This document shows positions 41,545-50,481 of a stretch of 64,000 bases of DNA, one piece after another; position 1 is the stretch's first letter; each line of letters opens with the position of its first letter. Under the pieces are notes generated by a model. That model ran no database searches and was not told the DNA's origin. It saw only the letters and a program-made list of their open reading frames with translations. Origin of the DNA: Candidatus Hydrogenedentota bacterium (GTDB lineage Bacteria; Hydrogenedentota; Hydrogenedentia; Hydrogenedentales; SLHB01); NCBI GenBank assembly GCA_020849535.1, contig JADLGB010000320.1, forward strand, positions 1-64,000, given 5' to 3'. The position numbers were made by a program, and so were the translations under genes.

Positions 41545-42714
41545 TCATTTGCGGAGGCGGACTTTTCTCTTTCTCAGCAGGCGGTCGAGCCAGATCCAGA
41601 CGCCAGTCAGGGGAAGCGAGGTGGCGATCAGAGATGCCGCGAAGTAGGCGAGCTTGGAGGCCGATCCGAAGACGCTACCGACGTGGATTGAGCGGATGAG
41701 GCTCGCAATCTGGGAACGCAAAGGCTGGTCCGTGAAGCGCTCCACGAGCAACGCCTCCCCGGTGTAGGGGTTGAACTGTATTTTGTCCGCCGCGTCGATG
41801 CGGAAGAAGCCGGCGGGCTTCTTGCGAACGAGAATGCTGTGATCCGCGGTTTGGGGGAAGGTCACGCGGTACGCCATCGCCGGATACGGAAGCAAGCGGT
41901 CGGCGTCCGTGAGCAGGCGTTCGACAGGCACGGTCGCTTCGCGGCTGCCTGAGTAGTTCATGGGGATCGGTGCATCGAAGCGCGCCTTCCCGAGAGTGTC
42001 ATTCAACACGAATTCCATCCCCTTCCAGTACCACGGGAATGACCAGATAAGCCCGGAGAGACCCATGACGAGGAGCAGCGGCAGCGCATACAGGCCGAGG
42101 GTGTTGTGCAAGTCGTAGTTCAAGCGGCGCCAGCCCTTGCGAGTCTCGATGGCAAGTCCGCGACGCCAAGCCTGCCATTCGCGCAAGCGTCGAGGAAGCC
42201 AGAGCACGAATCCAGTGAGAGCGAGCACCACGAAGATGAGCGTTGCGACGCCGACGAGGGGGCGGCCGACGGCCGAGTCGAGCAGCAGCCAGCGATGCAG
42301 GCGTTCCACCGTCGCGAAGAAACCCTCGCCGGATTCTCCCTCTTCCCGCGCCCCGACCATTCCTGTATAGGGATCGACGTGGCGTGGAACTCCCCTTGAG
42401 CCGGGGGCCGCGTCGCGCGGGACCAACTGTGCGACATACGTGTGGCCGGGACTGGAGATGATGAGGTCCTTCACATCCTGCCCGGTGCTTTCCTCGATCG
42501 AGCGGCGCAGGGCGTCCAAAGGGATTGGTGAGCGGCCCCGGGCCTCCACGCGTGTGGAATTCGTGCTAGCGAACGACTCGAACTCCTCTTGGAAGACCAG
42601 TATCGTGCCGCTTGCACACACGAGAAACACGATAATGGCGCTGGCGACGCCCAGCCAGAGATGGAGGTCACCGATGAAGCTGCGAAATAAATGGATCCTG
42701 ATGCGTTGGGCCAC
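41545..42714 (-). CDS. PepSY-associated transmembrane protein
   Basis: A 389-residue inner-membrane protein of the PepSY-TM family: N-terminal helix (DLHLWLGVASAIIVFLVCASGTILVF), a periplasmic PepSY-like domain, two central helices (about 150-172 and 205-228) and a C-terminal helix (LAYFAASLIATSLPLTGVWIW). Conserved histidines are present (HLWLG, HRWLLLD, LHNTLGLYALP, SIHVG). Such proteins often act in siderophore-iron reduction with TonB receptors, but none is present here. Start is GTG at 42714. It ends downstream of the DUF1559 gene on the same strand, 81 bases apart. Confidence 0.88.
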   Translation of the reverse strand: MAQRIRIHLFRSFIGDLHLWLGVASAIIVFLVCASGTILVFQEEFESFASTNSTRVEARGRSPIPLDALRRSIEESTGQDVKDLIISSPGHTYVAQLVPRDAAPGSRGVPRHVDPYTGMVGAREEGESGEGFFATVERLHRWLLLDSAVGRPLVGVATLIFVVLALTGFVLWLPRRLREWQAWRRGLAIETRKGWRRLNYDLHNTLGLYALPLLLVMGLSGLIWSFPWYWKGMEFVLNDTLGKARFDAPIPMNYSGSREATVPVERLLTDADRLLPYPAMAYRVTFPQTADHSILVRKKPAGFFRIDAADKIQFNPYTGEALLVERFTDQPLRSQIASLIRSIHVGSVFGSASKLAYFAASLIATSLPLTGVWIWLDRLLRKRKVRLRK

Positions 42715-42795
42715 TGGGCGGTTCTCCGAGGTTTAAGCGAAAACGGGACCCCGGCGAACGGCTGCCTGCCGGGGACCCGTTGGGTGCGAGGTCTA

Positions 42796-43782
42796 TCAGG
42801 CGCCGTGGCGGGCGCTCATTTCGCCGAAGATGGTGGCCGCTCCGGAGAGGACCGGCGCCTTTTCGTTGAAGCGAACATAGGACACGTGCCCGTCCATGTA
42901 GAGGACGTTGGCTCCACCGGGGACATGGTTGTATTCAATGACGACCTCGCTCAGCCGGTCGCACATGATCCATAGGTCACTCTGGGCCTTGGCACCCGAG
43001 GCGGGATTGTTGATGTCCGTCACGAGGAATCGTTCGATGCCTTCCTTCAGGCGGTAGATGGTGTCGCCGCCAGCGTTGCCGTGGCCAGGCGCGACGGCGC
43101 TGAGGTCCAGGTCATTGTCGATATTGCCGGTCCAGAATCCACCCAGGCACAAGGCGACGCCCCAGACGAGTTGGGCAGGTCCCATTTCCGTGGACTCGCT
43201 GGCGGCCCCGATGTTCGAGATTTCGGCCAGCCCGTACTCCTCTTCCACGCGGTCGAAGACATACCCGCTGTACCAATAGCCTTCGTCCATAAGGGTGATG
43301 CCGCGGTTACGGTTGAACTTCTTGAGGGCCGACCCGGGCTCGGTCGCGTCATAGCAAGCCAAGTGGGCTTCGGACTCGCCGGTGGTCGGATTATAGAGGT
43401 CGTCCACGGAGACCAAGCCCGAGGATGGACAGACGAGGACGGCGGCGTCGGTGAGGTACTCCGGGTAGATCAGGTCCATTTGGGGGTTAAGCCAATGGCC
43501 TGGTGCGCCATTGAAGCTGCCGCCCGGCAGGAACTCCACGCCGGTATCGCAATCGACGATGGGGAGCCATGTGCTCTGAAACTGAGGGTAGCGGCCGCCT
43601 TTCGATTCCGATGAGTACATCTTGAAGACGACGCCCATCTGCTTCAGATTGCTTTGACAACTGGCGCGGCGAGCGGCCTCGCGAGCGCGGGCCAAGGCAG
43701 GCAGAAGGACGGCGGCGAGGATGCCGATGATGGCGATTACTACGAGCAATTCGATTAAGGTGAAACCTGACTTGCGCGACAT
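42796..43782 (-). CDS. DUF1559 family pseudopilin-like protein (1)
   Basis: A 328-residue exported protein beginning MSRKSGFTLIELLVVIAIIG, a type IV prepilin leader with cleavage between Gly6 and Phe7 and Glu at position 5 of the mature part. It continues ARAREAARRASCQSNLKQ, the DUF1559 head. The C-terminus has the H-X9-DG motif (NHVPGGANVLYMDGHV). Such proteins are abundant in Planctomycetes and Hydrogenedentes and are thought to be surface or type II secretion-like components. AGGAGATC precedes the ATG. It is divergent from the second copy. Confidence 0.92.
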   Translation of the reverse strand: MSRKSGFTLIELLVVIAIIGILAAVLLPALARAREAARRASCQSNLKQMGVVFKMYSSESKGGRYPQFQSTWLPIVDCDTGVEFLPGGSFNGAPGHWLNPQMDLIYPEYLTDAAVLVCPSSGLVSVDDLYNPTTGESEAHLACYDATEPGSALKKFNRNRGITLMDEGYWYSGYVFDRVEEEYGLAEISNIGAASESTEMGPAQLVWGVALCLGGFWTGNIDNDLDLSAVAPGHGNAGGDTIYRLKEGIERFLVTDINNPASGAKAQSDLWIMCDRLSEVVIEYNHVPGGANVLYMDGHVSYVRFNEKAPVLSGAATIFGEMSARHGA

Positions 43783-44145
43783 AGAAGATCTCCTTGGATT
43801 GAGTTGTTGCAAGAACTAATGTTCAGCATAATAATCAATGATTATATTGACTGTCAAATGACGTATAAAGATGCATTTAGTTTGCTTATAGAATTGCTGA
43901 TCTTAGCTATTCACTTCACGCGAGCCTGCCAATAACCCTACTATCCGATCTGCGGGATGCCTGCCCCTTCGCGGTCCCATCGCTCTGACTTCTCGCACAT
44001 TGTCCTCACGCAAAATTAACCGCCCACTCGTTTTGCGCTAACGGGTCTCCCCTACTCTCGTGCACATAGAAGCGTGCGGACCGAAGAAGAATGGCCGGGC
44101 CGCACGCAGGCGGAAACGCACAAAAAAAGGAGGAGGGCGGCTGCC
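43783..44145. other. divergent control region between the two DUF1559 genes
   Basis: A 363-base region, A+T-rich on the left. It carries the minus-strand promoter at 43828-43857 and, on the right, AGGAGGAGG-type ribosome binding sequence near 44128. I found no clear plus-strand promoter hexamers. Confidence 0.6.
43828..43857 (-). promoter_or_regulatory. promoter of the minus-strand DUF1559 gene
   Basis: Read on the minus strand, TTGACA (43857-43852) and TATTAT (43833-43828) are 18 bases apart, or TTATTA at 17. It lies about 46 bases upstream of the ATG at 43782. Confidence 0.65.
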
Positions 44146-45258
44146 ATGTCACGAAAACGCGGGTTTACGCTGATTGAACTGTTGGTCGTGATTGCGATTA
44201 TCGGGATCCTTGCGAGCATTTTGTTGCCGGCGTTGGCGCGGGCTCGGGAAGCGGCGCGGCGGGCGTCGTGTCAGAACAACCTGAAGCAGTGGGGTCTGAC
44301 GATGAAGATGTTCGCGGGAGAGAACAAGGGCGGAAACTTCCCGAAGATGCAGGACATCTTTCCGGGGTTCCGAGAAGAATTGCTCGGACCGGACGTGCGG
44401 CAGGTGTATCCGGAATACTTGACGGACCCGGGGATCATGCATTGTCCTTCCGACGCGGATGGCGATCCCAGCGGCTGGGCGTCCATGGTGCGCGATATCG
44501 ATAGCGGGACGCCGGGAATCCAGGCGATGATCGATGCGGGTCAAGCGACTTCGGATTGCATGATCGCGCACCTGAGCTATCCGCGGTCGTACGTGTATTT
44601 TGGTTGGGCAACGTTGCACGGGTCGTCGGCGCGGCTGGCGTGGAAGTGCAACGAGAACTCGGGCGAATTGGTTCGCGACAATTTTGATATCACGCAGTTC
44701 CAGATGGACCTGGGTCCGGGCTGTCCGTACAACGCGGCGTATTACGAGGACAGCGGCAGCACGTGGACGGGGTTCTATGAGTTGCCGGAAGGTCTGAAAT
44801 GGGAAGTGGGTGCGGCGGACAGCGACGAGTTCTTCACGTCGAACGGCGATGCCAACACGACGTGGGCGAAGGCGAAAGAGCGTTGGATCACTGAAGACCA
44901 TCAGTTGGGTCCGGAGGTGCTGTACCGTCTGCGCGATGGTGTGGAGCGCTTCCTTATCACCGACATCAACAATCCCGCGGGCGGCGCCCAGGGGCAGAGC
45001 ACGATTCCGGTGATGATGGACACGTGGGGCGCGTCGAAGAAGGTCGGCGACACGGGCACGGATAATGATGACAGCACGGCGGCGGGTATCGCGACGTTCA
45101 ATCACGTGCCGGGCGGCGCAAACGTGCTGGACATGGACGGTCACGTGGAGTTCATCAAGTATCCATCGAAGTTCCCGGTGCGCGAATACGACGAGGCCAC
45201 CTGGGGTGATAAGATCACGAACTGGTCGGAGAATATCACCGACGGTTCGATGGGCTGA
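44146..45258 (+). CDS. DUF1559 family pseudopilin-like protein (2)
   Basis: A 370-residue paralogue of the neighbouring divergent gene. It shares MSRKRGFTLIELLVVIAIIG, LARAREAARRASCQNNLKQ and the C-terminal NHVPGGANVLDMDGHVEF (H-X9-DG), with a divergent middle. Prepilin cleavage is predicted after Gly6. The ATG at 44146 with AGGAGG upstream is favoured over an in-frame GTG at 44074. A strong hairpin (45295-45326) separates it from the phytase gene. Role in the cell surface is inferred from the family. Confidence 0.92.
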   Translation: MSRKRGFTLIELLVVIAIIGILASILLPALARAREAARRASCQNNLKQWGLTMKMFAGENKGGNFPKMQDIFPGFREELLGPDVRQVYPEYLTDPGIMHCPSDADGDPSGWASMVRDIDSGTPGIQAMIDAGQATSDCMIAHLSYPRSYVYFGWATLHGSSARLAWKCNENSGELVRDNFDITQFQMDLGPGCPYNAAYYEDSGSTWTGFYELPEGLKWEVGAADSDEFFTSNGDANTTWAKAKERWITEDHQLGPEVLYRLRDGVERFLITDINNPAGGAQGQSTIPVMMDTWGASKKVGDTGTDNDDSTAAGIATFNHVPGGANVLDMDGHVEFIKYPSKFPVREYDEATWGDKITNWSENITDGSMG

Positions 45259-45294
45259 TCGGCTGATTCTGACAGGCTGAGCATGTGAACAAAC

Positions 45295-45326
45295 GCGGCC
45301 CCAGACCCGGGTGGGTTTGGGGCCGC
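45295..45326 (+). terminator. strong hairpin between DUF1559 and phytase genes
   Basis: GCGGCCCCAGACCC (45295-45308) pairs with GGGTTTGGGGCCGC (45313-45326), with one G-T pair and a 4-base loop. Only TTCGTTG follows, so it is a weak intrinsic terminator or an mRNA-stabilising end. It may separate the two genes, since the phytase ribosome binding site GAAGGAGC lies right after it. Confidence 0.6.
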
Positions 45327-45347
45327 TTCGTTGAAGGAGCGAATGCG

Positions 45348-46418
45348 ATGTTCGAACCGTTACTTCAGTTTCGTGCAGGTTGGCCGGCGCTGGGCGCTGT
45401 GTTGCTTATATCGGTTGTTGCAGTTGCCCAGGAGGTGCTGCCGTCGGTTGTGCCGGTGTTGGAGACACAGGCTGTTCCGAATAGCGGGGATGCGGCGGAT
45501 GACCCGTGCATTTGGGTGCATCCCAGGGATGCGGCGCTGAGCCTGATCGTGGGTACGGACAAGCAGGGCGGGCTTGCCGTTTACGATCTGAGCGGGAAGC
45601 AGCTTCAGTATTTGCCCGTGGGACAGCCGAACAATGTCGATGTGCGGTACGCGTTTCCACTGAGCACGGGAGCGGTGGATATCGTGGTGTGCAATGAGCG
45701 GAAGGCGAACACGTTTCTTGTATTTGGGGTCGATGCGGCGTCAAGGGAGTTGCGCGACGTGGGCGCGAGGCCGTTTGTTTCCGAGATTGAAACGTACGGC
45801 TTTTGTCTGTACCGGAGCGAGGCCACCAGTACGTATTACGCGATCGTTACGTCGAAGTCAGGGGACGTCGGGCAGTGGGAACTGATCGCGACGCAGGATG
45901 GGAAGATCGATGCCGTGAAGCGGCGGACGTTTCATGTGGGGACTCAATTGGAGGGGTGTGTGGCAGACGATGAGAGGGGGGCGTTGTTCATCGGTGAAGA
46001 GGCGGTGGGTGTGTGGAAGTATGGTGCGGAACCGGACAGCGATGCTGCGCAGCGGATGTTGATTGACCGGACCGGACCGGAGGGGCATCTGACCGCGGAT
46101 GTCGAGGGGATGGCGATCTATCGCGAGGAGAATGGCGCGGGATATTTGCTGGTGTCGTCGCAAGGAAGCGATTCGTACGCGGTGTACGAGCGCGGCGGCG
46201 CGCACGCGTATGTGGGGTCGTTGGTGGTGGGCGCGGGCGCGGGCATCGACGCGGTGACGGGGACGGATGGTATCGATGTGACGAGCCGCGCGCTGGGTGC
46301 GGCGTTTCCGAAGGGCGCGTTTGTTGCGCAGGATGACGTGAATGACGGGGCGAATCAGAATTTCAAGGTGGCGCCGTGGGAGAGCGTTGAAAAGGCACTG
46401 AAGACGATGAAGAAGTAA
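45348..46418 (+). CDS. 3-phytase, beta-propeller type
   Basis: An exported 356-residue enzyme that releases phosphate from phytate (inositol hexakisphosphate) in a calcium-dependent way. A signal sequence (WPALGAVLLISVVAVAQ) is followed by the six-bladed propeller hallmarks: NSGDAADDPCIWVHPRD, IVGTDKQGGLAVYDLSGK, PNNVDVRYAF, ETYGFCLYRS, LEGCVADDERGALFIGEE, DVEGMAIY and GYLLVSSQGSDSYAVYER. The calcium- and phosphate-binding acidic residues appear intact. Start ATG 45348 follows GAAGGAGC. The protein has a high share of Val and Gly, as usual. Confidence 0.93.
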   Translation: MFEPLLQFRAGWPALGAVLLISVVAVAQEVLPSVVPVLETQAVPNSGDAADDPCIWVHPRDAALSLIVGTDKQGGLAVYDLSGKQLQYLPVGQPNNVDVRYAFPLSTGAVDIVVCNERKANTFLVFGVDAASRELRDVGARPFVSEIETYGFCLYRSEATSTYYAIVTSKSGDVGQWELIATQDGKIDAVKRRTFHVGTQLEGCVADDERGALFIGEEAVGVWKYGAEPDSDAAQRMLIDRTGPEGHLTADVEGMAIYREENGAGYLLVSSQGSDSYAVYERGGAHAYVGSLVVGAGAGIDAVTGTDGIDVTSRALGAAFPKGAFVAQDDVNDGANQNFKVAPWESVEKALKTMKK

Positions 46419-46854
46419 GAGGGTTCACCGCGAAGACACGAAGGACACGAAGGGGATCAGGAGCGAAATCGAATCGGGGAAACTTCTCTCGCAAAGGCGC
46501 GGAGACGCGAAGAAGGAAGCCAAAGAGATGATCCACCGCGACGGCGCGACGGCGCAATGAGGAAGTCAGGGGAAGTTTCCAGCACGAAAGGCGCGAAAGG
46601 AGGACAAAGAAGGAGATATTCACCGCGAAGGCACGAAGGACACGAAGGGGATCAGGAGCGAAGTCGAATCGGGGATACTTCTCTCGCAGAGACGCCAAGA
46701 CGCGAAGAAGGAAGCCAAAGAGATGATTCACCGCGAAGCCGCGAAGATCGTGAAGGAAGAGCAGAGAAGGCCGAGGAGCCTCTTCTTGTGGCTCCAAGGT
46801 GGTCATGAGATGCAGACGCTGGCGGCCGCGCTCTTTGTCTCGATTTCATGGCGG
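46419..46854. repeat. 117-bp direct duplication and CGCGAAGACACGAAGG-type low-complexity repeats
   Basis: Bases 46424-46540 are repeated at 46619-46735 with no insertions or deletions and few changes. Both contain TTCACCGCGAAGRCACGAAG and GAATCGGGGA. Similar GCGAAG/CACGAAGG strings fill the intervening sequence and reappear near 48610-48655. No coding region is supported; reading frames across the stretch look like repeat artefacts. Confidence 0.85.
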
Positions 46855-48489
46855 CTATTTGTAGATTGGGGGGACGAGGCTGTTGAGGTATTCCTCGAGG
46901 TTGGTGTAGCCGTCGGTGTCGCGGTCGAGGCCGCCGTCGTTGGGGTCTTTGGGGTCGAGTCGGCGGTCGCGTTCCCAGGTGTCGGGCATGCCGTCGTGAT
47001 CGCTATCCTCAGGGGCGGGGAGGGATTTCAGATCGGGCCAGCCGCCGACGGCTTTCTGGGAATCGATGATGCCCTTTCCCCCACCTTTGAACGTCTCGCC
47101 GTACTGGGCGGTCTGGGTGCGAATCTCTTCGATGATGCGCGTGTCGATGGAGTCGCGGGCCAGCGAGGCGCCTGCGTGTTGGAGGACAAGTTCGTACGCA
47201 TCCTCCGCGGGTTGGGTGCGGACGGGCGCGACGACGTAGGGCTCCATCACCCGGAGCGTTTGTTCGGTCGCTTCGCCATCCTCGGCAAAGTCGATGCCAC
47301 CGGCCCAGTTGTTGGCGGAAATCTCAGGGAAGCCGAAAACGAAATTGCCGTCGGCGTACATTTTGCCGCGCGGGTCTTTCTGGAGGAAGATGCGATCCAG
47401 CACGCTGTCCGACGTGGCGGGTCCGGACTTGTAGTAGTTGTTGATCCAGTTGCGCGGCCAGAGTTCGCCTCCGTAGGCGCTATTAAACCCCCAGTTGTAG
47501 ACGACGTTGTTGCGGTAGTCGAGGAGTCCGGACTCCTCGTTGCCGGAGGCGCGCGGGTTGCGGCTGGAATGGTGTGCGAGGATGTTGTGGTGGAATGAGC
47601 CGCCGGGTCCGCCCCAGAGGCCGCCGTAGCCGTGTGCGCCTTTCTTGTGGATGGATTTGGTGAGACTTTCGGTGACCATGCACCACTGCACGGTGAGGTT
47701 TGACGCCTTGTTGATCGACAGCGTTTCGTCGACGCCCCAACTGACGGAACAGTGATCGACGATGATGTGGTCGCCTTCGCCTCCGAAGGCGTCCTGCTCT
47801 TTGCCCGCCTCATCGCCGGGGCGCACGCGCAGGTAGCGGACGATCATGTGGTCCGTTTCGAACTCGAACTGATAGTTCTTGATGCAGATGCCGTCGCCGG
47901 GGGCGGTTTGTCCCGCGATGGTGATATAGGGGTTTTCGATCTCCAGTTCCGATTCGAGAGCGATGGTGCCAGAGACGCGAAAGACAACCGTGCGCGGCCC
48001 TTCTGCCTCGCAGGCTTCGCGAAAGCTGCCGGGACCGCTGTCGTTCAGATTGGTGACTTCGTATACCTTCCCCCTGCGCCCGCCGATGGTGTATTTGCCG
48101 AAGCCTTCCGCCCCGGGAAACGCGGGGGCGCGTTTGGGCCGGAAATTCTTGAGGATGACATTCGGCGGAGACGTCACGTACTCGGTGTCGCACTGCCAGC
48201 CCTGGGGCAAGCGGACCGCAACGAAGCGGCCTTCGATGGATTGGGTGTTGGCGTCAAAGAGGGGGATGACGGAGTTCTCGTGCGGTTGGATGCGGCCCGC
48301 GAAGGTGATATTCAGGGTGCCGCTGACGTGAAAGTGCGCGCCGCTGAAGGGTGTTGTCTCGGCGCCGTCCGTGATGGTGATGGACGTGGAGGGGCCGAGC
48401 ACCTGCGCGTTCTGAGCGAATGCAGCCGATACTGCAAACGCGAGTGTCACTACTGCGACGGTACGGAAGAGATGATCACGAACAAGCAT
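46855..48489 (-). CDS. PL1-like pectate lyase with calcium-binding C-terminal part
   Basis: A 544-residue exported enzyme. A signal peptide (TVAVVTLAFAVSAAFAQNAQ) and a short N-terminal beta domain precede the parallel-beta-helix lyase domain from about 135 (AEGFGKYTIGGRRGKVYEVTNLND, HHNILAHHSSRNPRASG). The core shows SGTIALESELEI, TIAGQTAPGDGICI, HIIVDHCSVSWGVDE and ESLTKSIHKK. The C-terminus has DSDHDGMPDTWE and DTDGYTNLEEYLNS, EF-hand-like or dockerin-like calcium loops. Polygalacturonate cleavage by beta-elimination is inferred. GGAGAATTGGG precedes the start at 48489. Confidence 0.88.
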   Translation of the reverse strand: MLVRDHLFRTVAVVTLAFAVSAAFAQNAQVLGPSTSITITDGAETTPFSGAHFHVSGTLNITFAGRIQPHENSVIPLFDANTQSIEGRFVAVRLPQGWQCDTEYVTSPPNVILKNFRPKRAPAFPGAEGFGKYTIGGRRGKVYEVTNLNDSGPGSFREACEAEGPRTVVFRVSGTIALESELEIENPYITIAGQTAPGDGICIKNYQFEFETDHMIVRYLRVRPGDEAGKEQDAFGGEGDHIIVDHCSVSWGVDETLSINKASNLTVQWCMVTESLTKSIHKKGAHGYGGLWGGPGGSFHHNILAHHSSRNPRASGNEESGLLDYRNNVVYNWGFNSAYGGELWPRNWINNYYKSGPATSDSVLDRIFLQKDPRGKMYADGNFVFGFPEISANNWAGGIDFAEDGEATEQTLRVMEPYVVAPVRTQPAEDAYELVLQHAGASLARDSIDTRIIEEIRTQTAQYGETFKGGGKGIIDSQKAVGGWPDLKSLPAPEDSDHDGMPDTWERDRRLDPKDPNDGGLDRDTDGYTNLEEYLNSLVPPIYK

Positions 48490-48699
48490 CCCAATTCTCC
48501 AGTCGCGGCGTCGCCGCAATGATGTAAAGAGGAATGTCCACCGATTTCACCGGTGACACCGATTCAATAATGCGAGCAAGGGCAACGTCGTCCCGCTCCT
48601 GGAGCAAATACTTTTCAACGCGGAGGCGCGGAGACCGCAGAGGAACGCAGAGAATTGATAGAGCCGAGTTCCAATGCGGGACCGAGTATCTGCACGGCT

Positions 48700-50166
48700 T
48701 CACCAGATGGCGCTCATGGGCCAGGATTCGGCGCGGACGAAGGTGGTGGCGCCGCCTTCGCTGAAGAGTTCGAGGCGCTGTGCGTCAGGAGGCGCGTCGA
48801 TGACGCGGGTCACGCAGACGCGGCCGCCGTCCGCGTAGACTTCCATGACGGACTTGTCGAGGTAGACGATAAGGTCGATAGCGCGATTGCCTATGGGTTC
48901 GGGCACGGATGCCTTCGTGCCGGCAACGTCGATCGCATCGTTGGTCAGGCGAATCGTGGCGCCACCTGTGCCGTTGGCGGACCGGCGGACATGGAGACCC
49001 GCGGCGGCGGCGCCGTTCATGGCGAGAGTCACGCGCAGTTCAAGCATGTCGCCTTCGGCAAGGAGCTGGCTGGCGTTGGCGATTTGGAGGTTCTCGAGTT
49101 TGGAGCCGTTGCCACGCAGCACGGCGAGTTCTGGCGCGGGAGTCTGCACGAGCATGCCCTGGTCGATACTGAGCACGCGCGGAAGACTGAGGCAGCCGTT
49201 CCATCCCTTCTCCGGGGGAAAGCCGTTCAGCCAACCCCAGAGAATATGGCGGCCTGACTCGTCGTACAGGCCGTTGGGCGCGTAATAGGTGCCGTGGTCG
49301 ACGATGCCGCGTGTGTCCCAGGTGAAGGTGGCCTTATCCGGGTCGAAGGTCCCCATGAAGTACTGGACGGGGCCGTGGGGCGAGATGATGAGAACCCACT
49401 TGTCCCCCACTCGCACGAAATTGGGGCACTCGATGTTCTTGATTGCGGCGTCGGGATGCTGGAAGAGCGTACTCACGAAGGTCCATTGCGTGAGTTCGGG
49501 GTCCTCCGCTCTGTAAAGGCTGACGGCTGCCTGGCCTCCTTCGCTCTTGTTGAGGTTGCCGCCGCACACGAGCCAAGTCTTCCCGCCGGCCTGGAAGGCG
49601 TAGGGGTCGCGCCACTCATAGACCTTGTGGGGATGGAGCGCCTCGGTGAAGAAGGGATTCTTGGGATGCTTCTGCCAGGTGAGCAGGTCGTCGTCGAGGG
49701 GTAGGGCAGCCCATTGCTCGGGTAGGCGATCGCCGATGCTGGTGTAGAAGATGATGGGCTTGCCGTCGGGCAGGCGCGTTGCACAGCCGGAAAAGCAGTG
49801 GTTTTCGCCGAGTTCCTTCGAGGGCCAGAGCGCGATCGGCAGGTGTTCCCAATGGGCGAGGTCTTTGCTGCGGGCGTGGCCCCAATGCATGTGTTCCCAG
49901 GAGTCCGCGTAGGGGTTGTGCTGGTAGAACATGTGATAGTAGCCGTTGTGGAAGACGGGGCCGTTGGGGTCGTTCATCCATTGCGCCGGGGGATGGAAGT
50001 GGTACATCGGGCGGGCGGGGTCGCTTTCGGCCTTGGGTGTGGCGTCTCGCACGGCCTGCATGGCCTGTTCAATTGCGGGATTGGCATCTGGTCGCTGGGC
50101 AATGGCCACACCGGCCAACGACATGGCCAAACTACCGAAACACACGAGTGCGCGAAACGTTTTCAT
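48700..50166 (-). CDS. GH32 beta-fructosidase (levanase/invertase-like)
   Basis: A 488-residue exported glycoside hydrolase of family 32, which cleaves terminal fructose from sucrose, inulin or levan. The signal peptide (LVCFGSLAMSLAGVAIAQ) precedes the five-bladed propeller with WMNDPNG at 63-69 (nucleophile Asp66), WRDPY at 185-189 and the acid/base Glu246 in IECPNF. A C-terminal beta-sandwich begins near 370. All three catalytic acids are present. Start at ATG 50166 (GGAGG five bases upstream) or the adjacent ATG at 50169. It lies 180 bases upstream of the pectate lyase in the same direction. Confidence 0.92.
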   Translation of the reverse strand: MKTFRALVCFGSLAMSLAGVAIAQRPDANPAIEQAMQAVRDATPKAESDPARPMYHFHPPAQWMNDPNGPVFHNGYYHMFYQHNPYADSWEHMHWGHARSKDLAHWEHLPIALWPSKELGENHCFSGCATRLPDGKPIIFYTSIGDRLPEQWAALPLDDDLLTWQKHPKNPFFTEALHPHKVYEWRDPYAFQAGGKTWLVCGGNLNKSEGGQAAVSLYRAEDPELTQWTFVSTLFQHPDAAIKNIECPNFVRVGDKWVLIISPHGPVQYFMGTFDPDKATFTWDTRGIVDHGTYYAPNGLYDESGRHILWGWLNGFPPEKGWNGCLSLPRVLSIDQGMLVQTPAPELAVLRGNGSKLENLQIANASQLLAEGDMLELRVTLAMNGAAAAGLHVRRSANGTGGATIRLTNDAIDVAGTKASVPEPIGNRAIDLIVYLDKSVMEVYADGGRVCVTRVIDAPPDAQRLELFSEGGATTFVRAESWPMSAIW

Positions 50167-50300
50167 CATGACCTCCCCCGTTCTCCTGGTGGGGTGCATG
50201 GTAGCGAGAAGGCGGTGGGCAATCCAATCTGTGGATCGGGGGGTGTTTGGCATGCCATACGGCTGTTGGGGGAAGGCGGGAAAGTCTTGTGTGCAGAGAA

Positions 50301-50351
50301 GAAGGCGGGAACAAATCCCGCCCTACAGGAGAGGCGGAACCTGTTCCGCAT
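50301..50351. repeat. two GGCGGGAACAAATCCCGCC-type hairpins
   Basis: GGCGGGAACAAATCCCGCC at 50304-50322 and a diverged copy, GAGGCGGAACCTGTTCCGC, ending near 50349. They belong to the family seen at 26879-26988. Confidence 0.65.
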
Positions 50352-50481
50352 CACCCGGTGTGGTTTGGTGAGGGGGCAAAGGAAACGAATTGGAATGACA
50401 AGGGCAAGCGATAGCGTTATACTAAAAGTGCTGCAAGCCATTTTTTGAACCGCACAATGAACCGAGACGGAGGGTTGGGTG

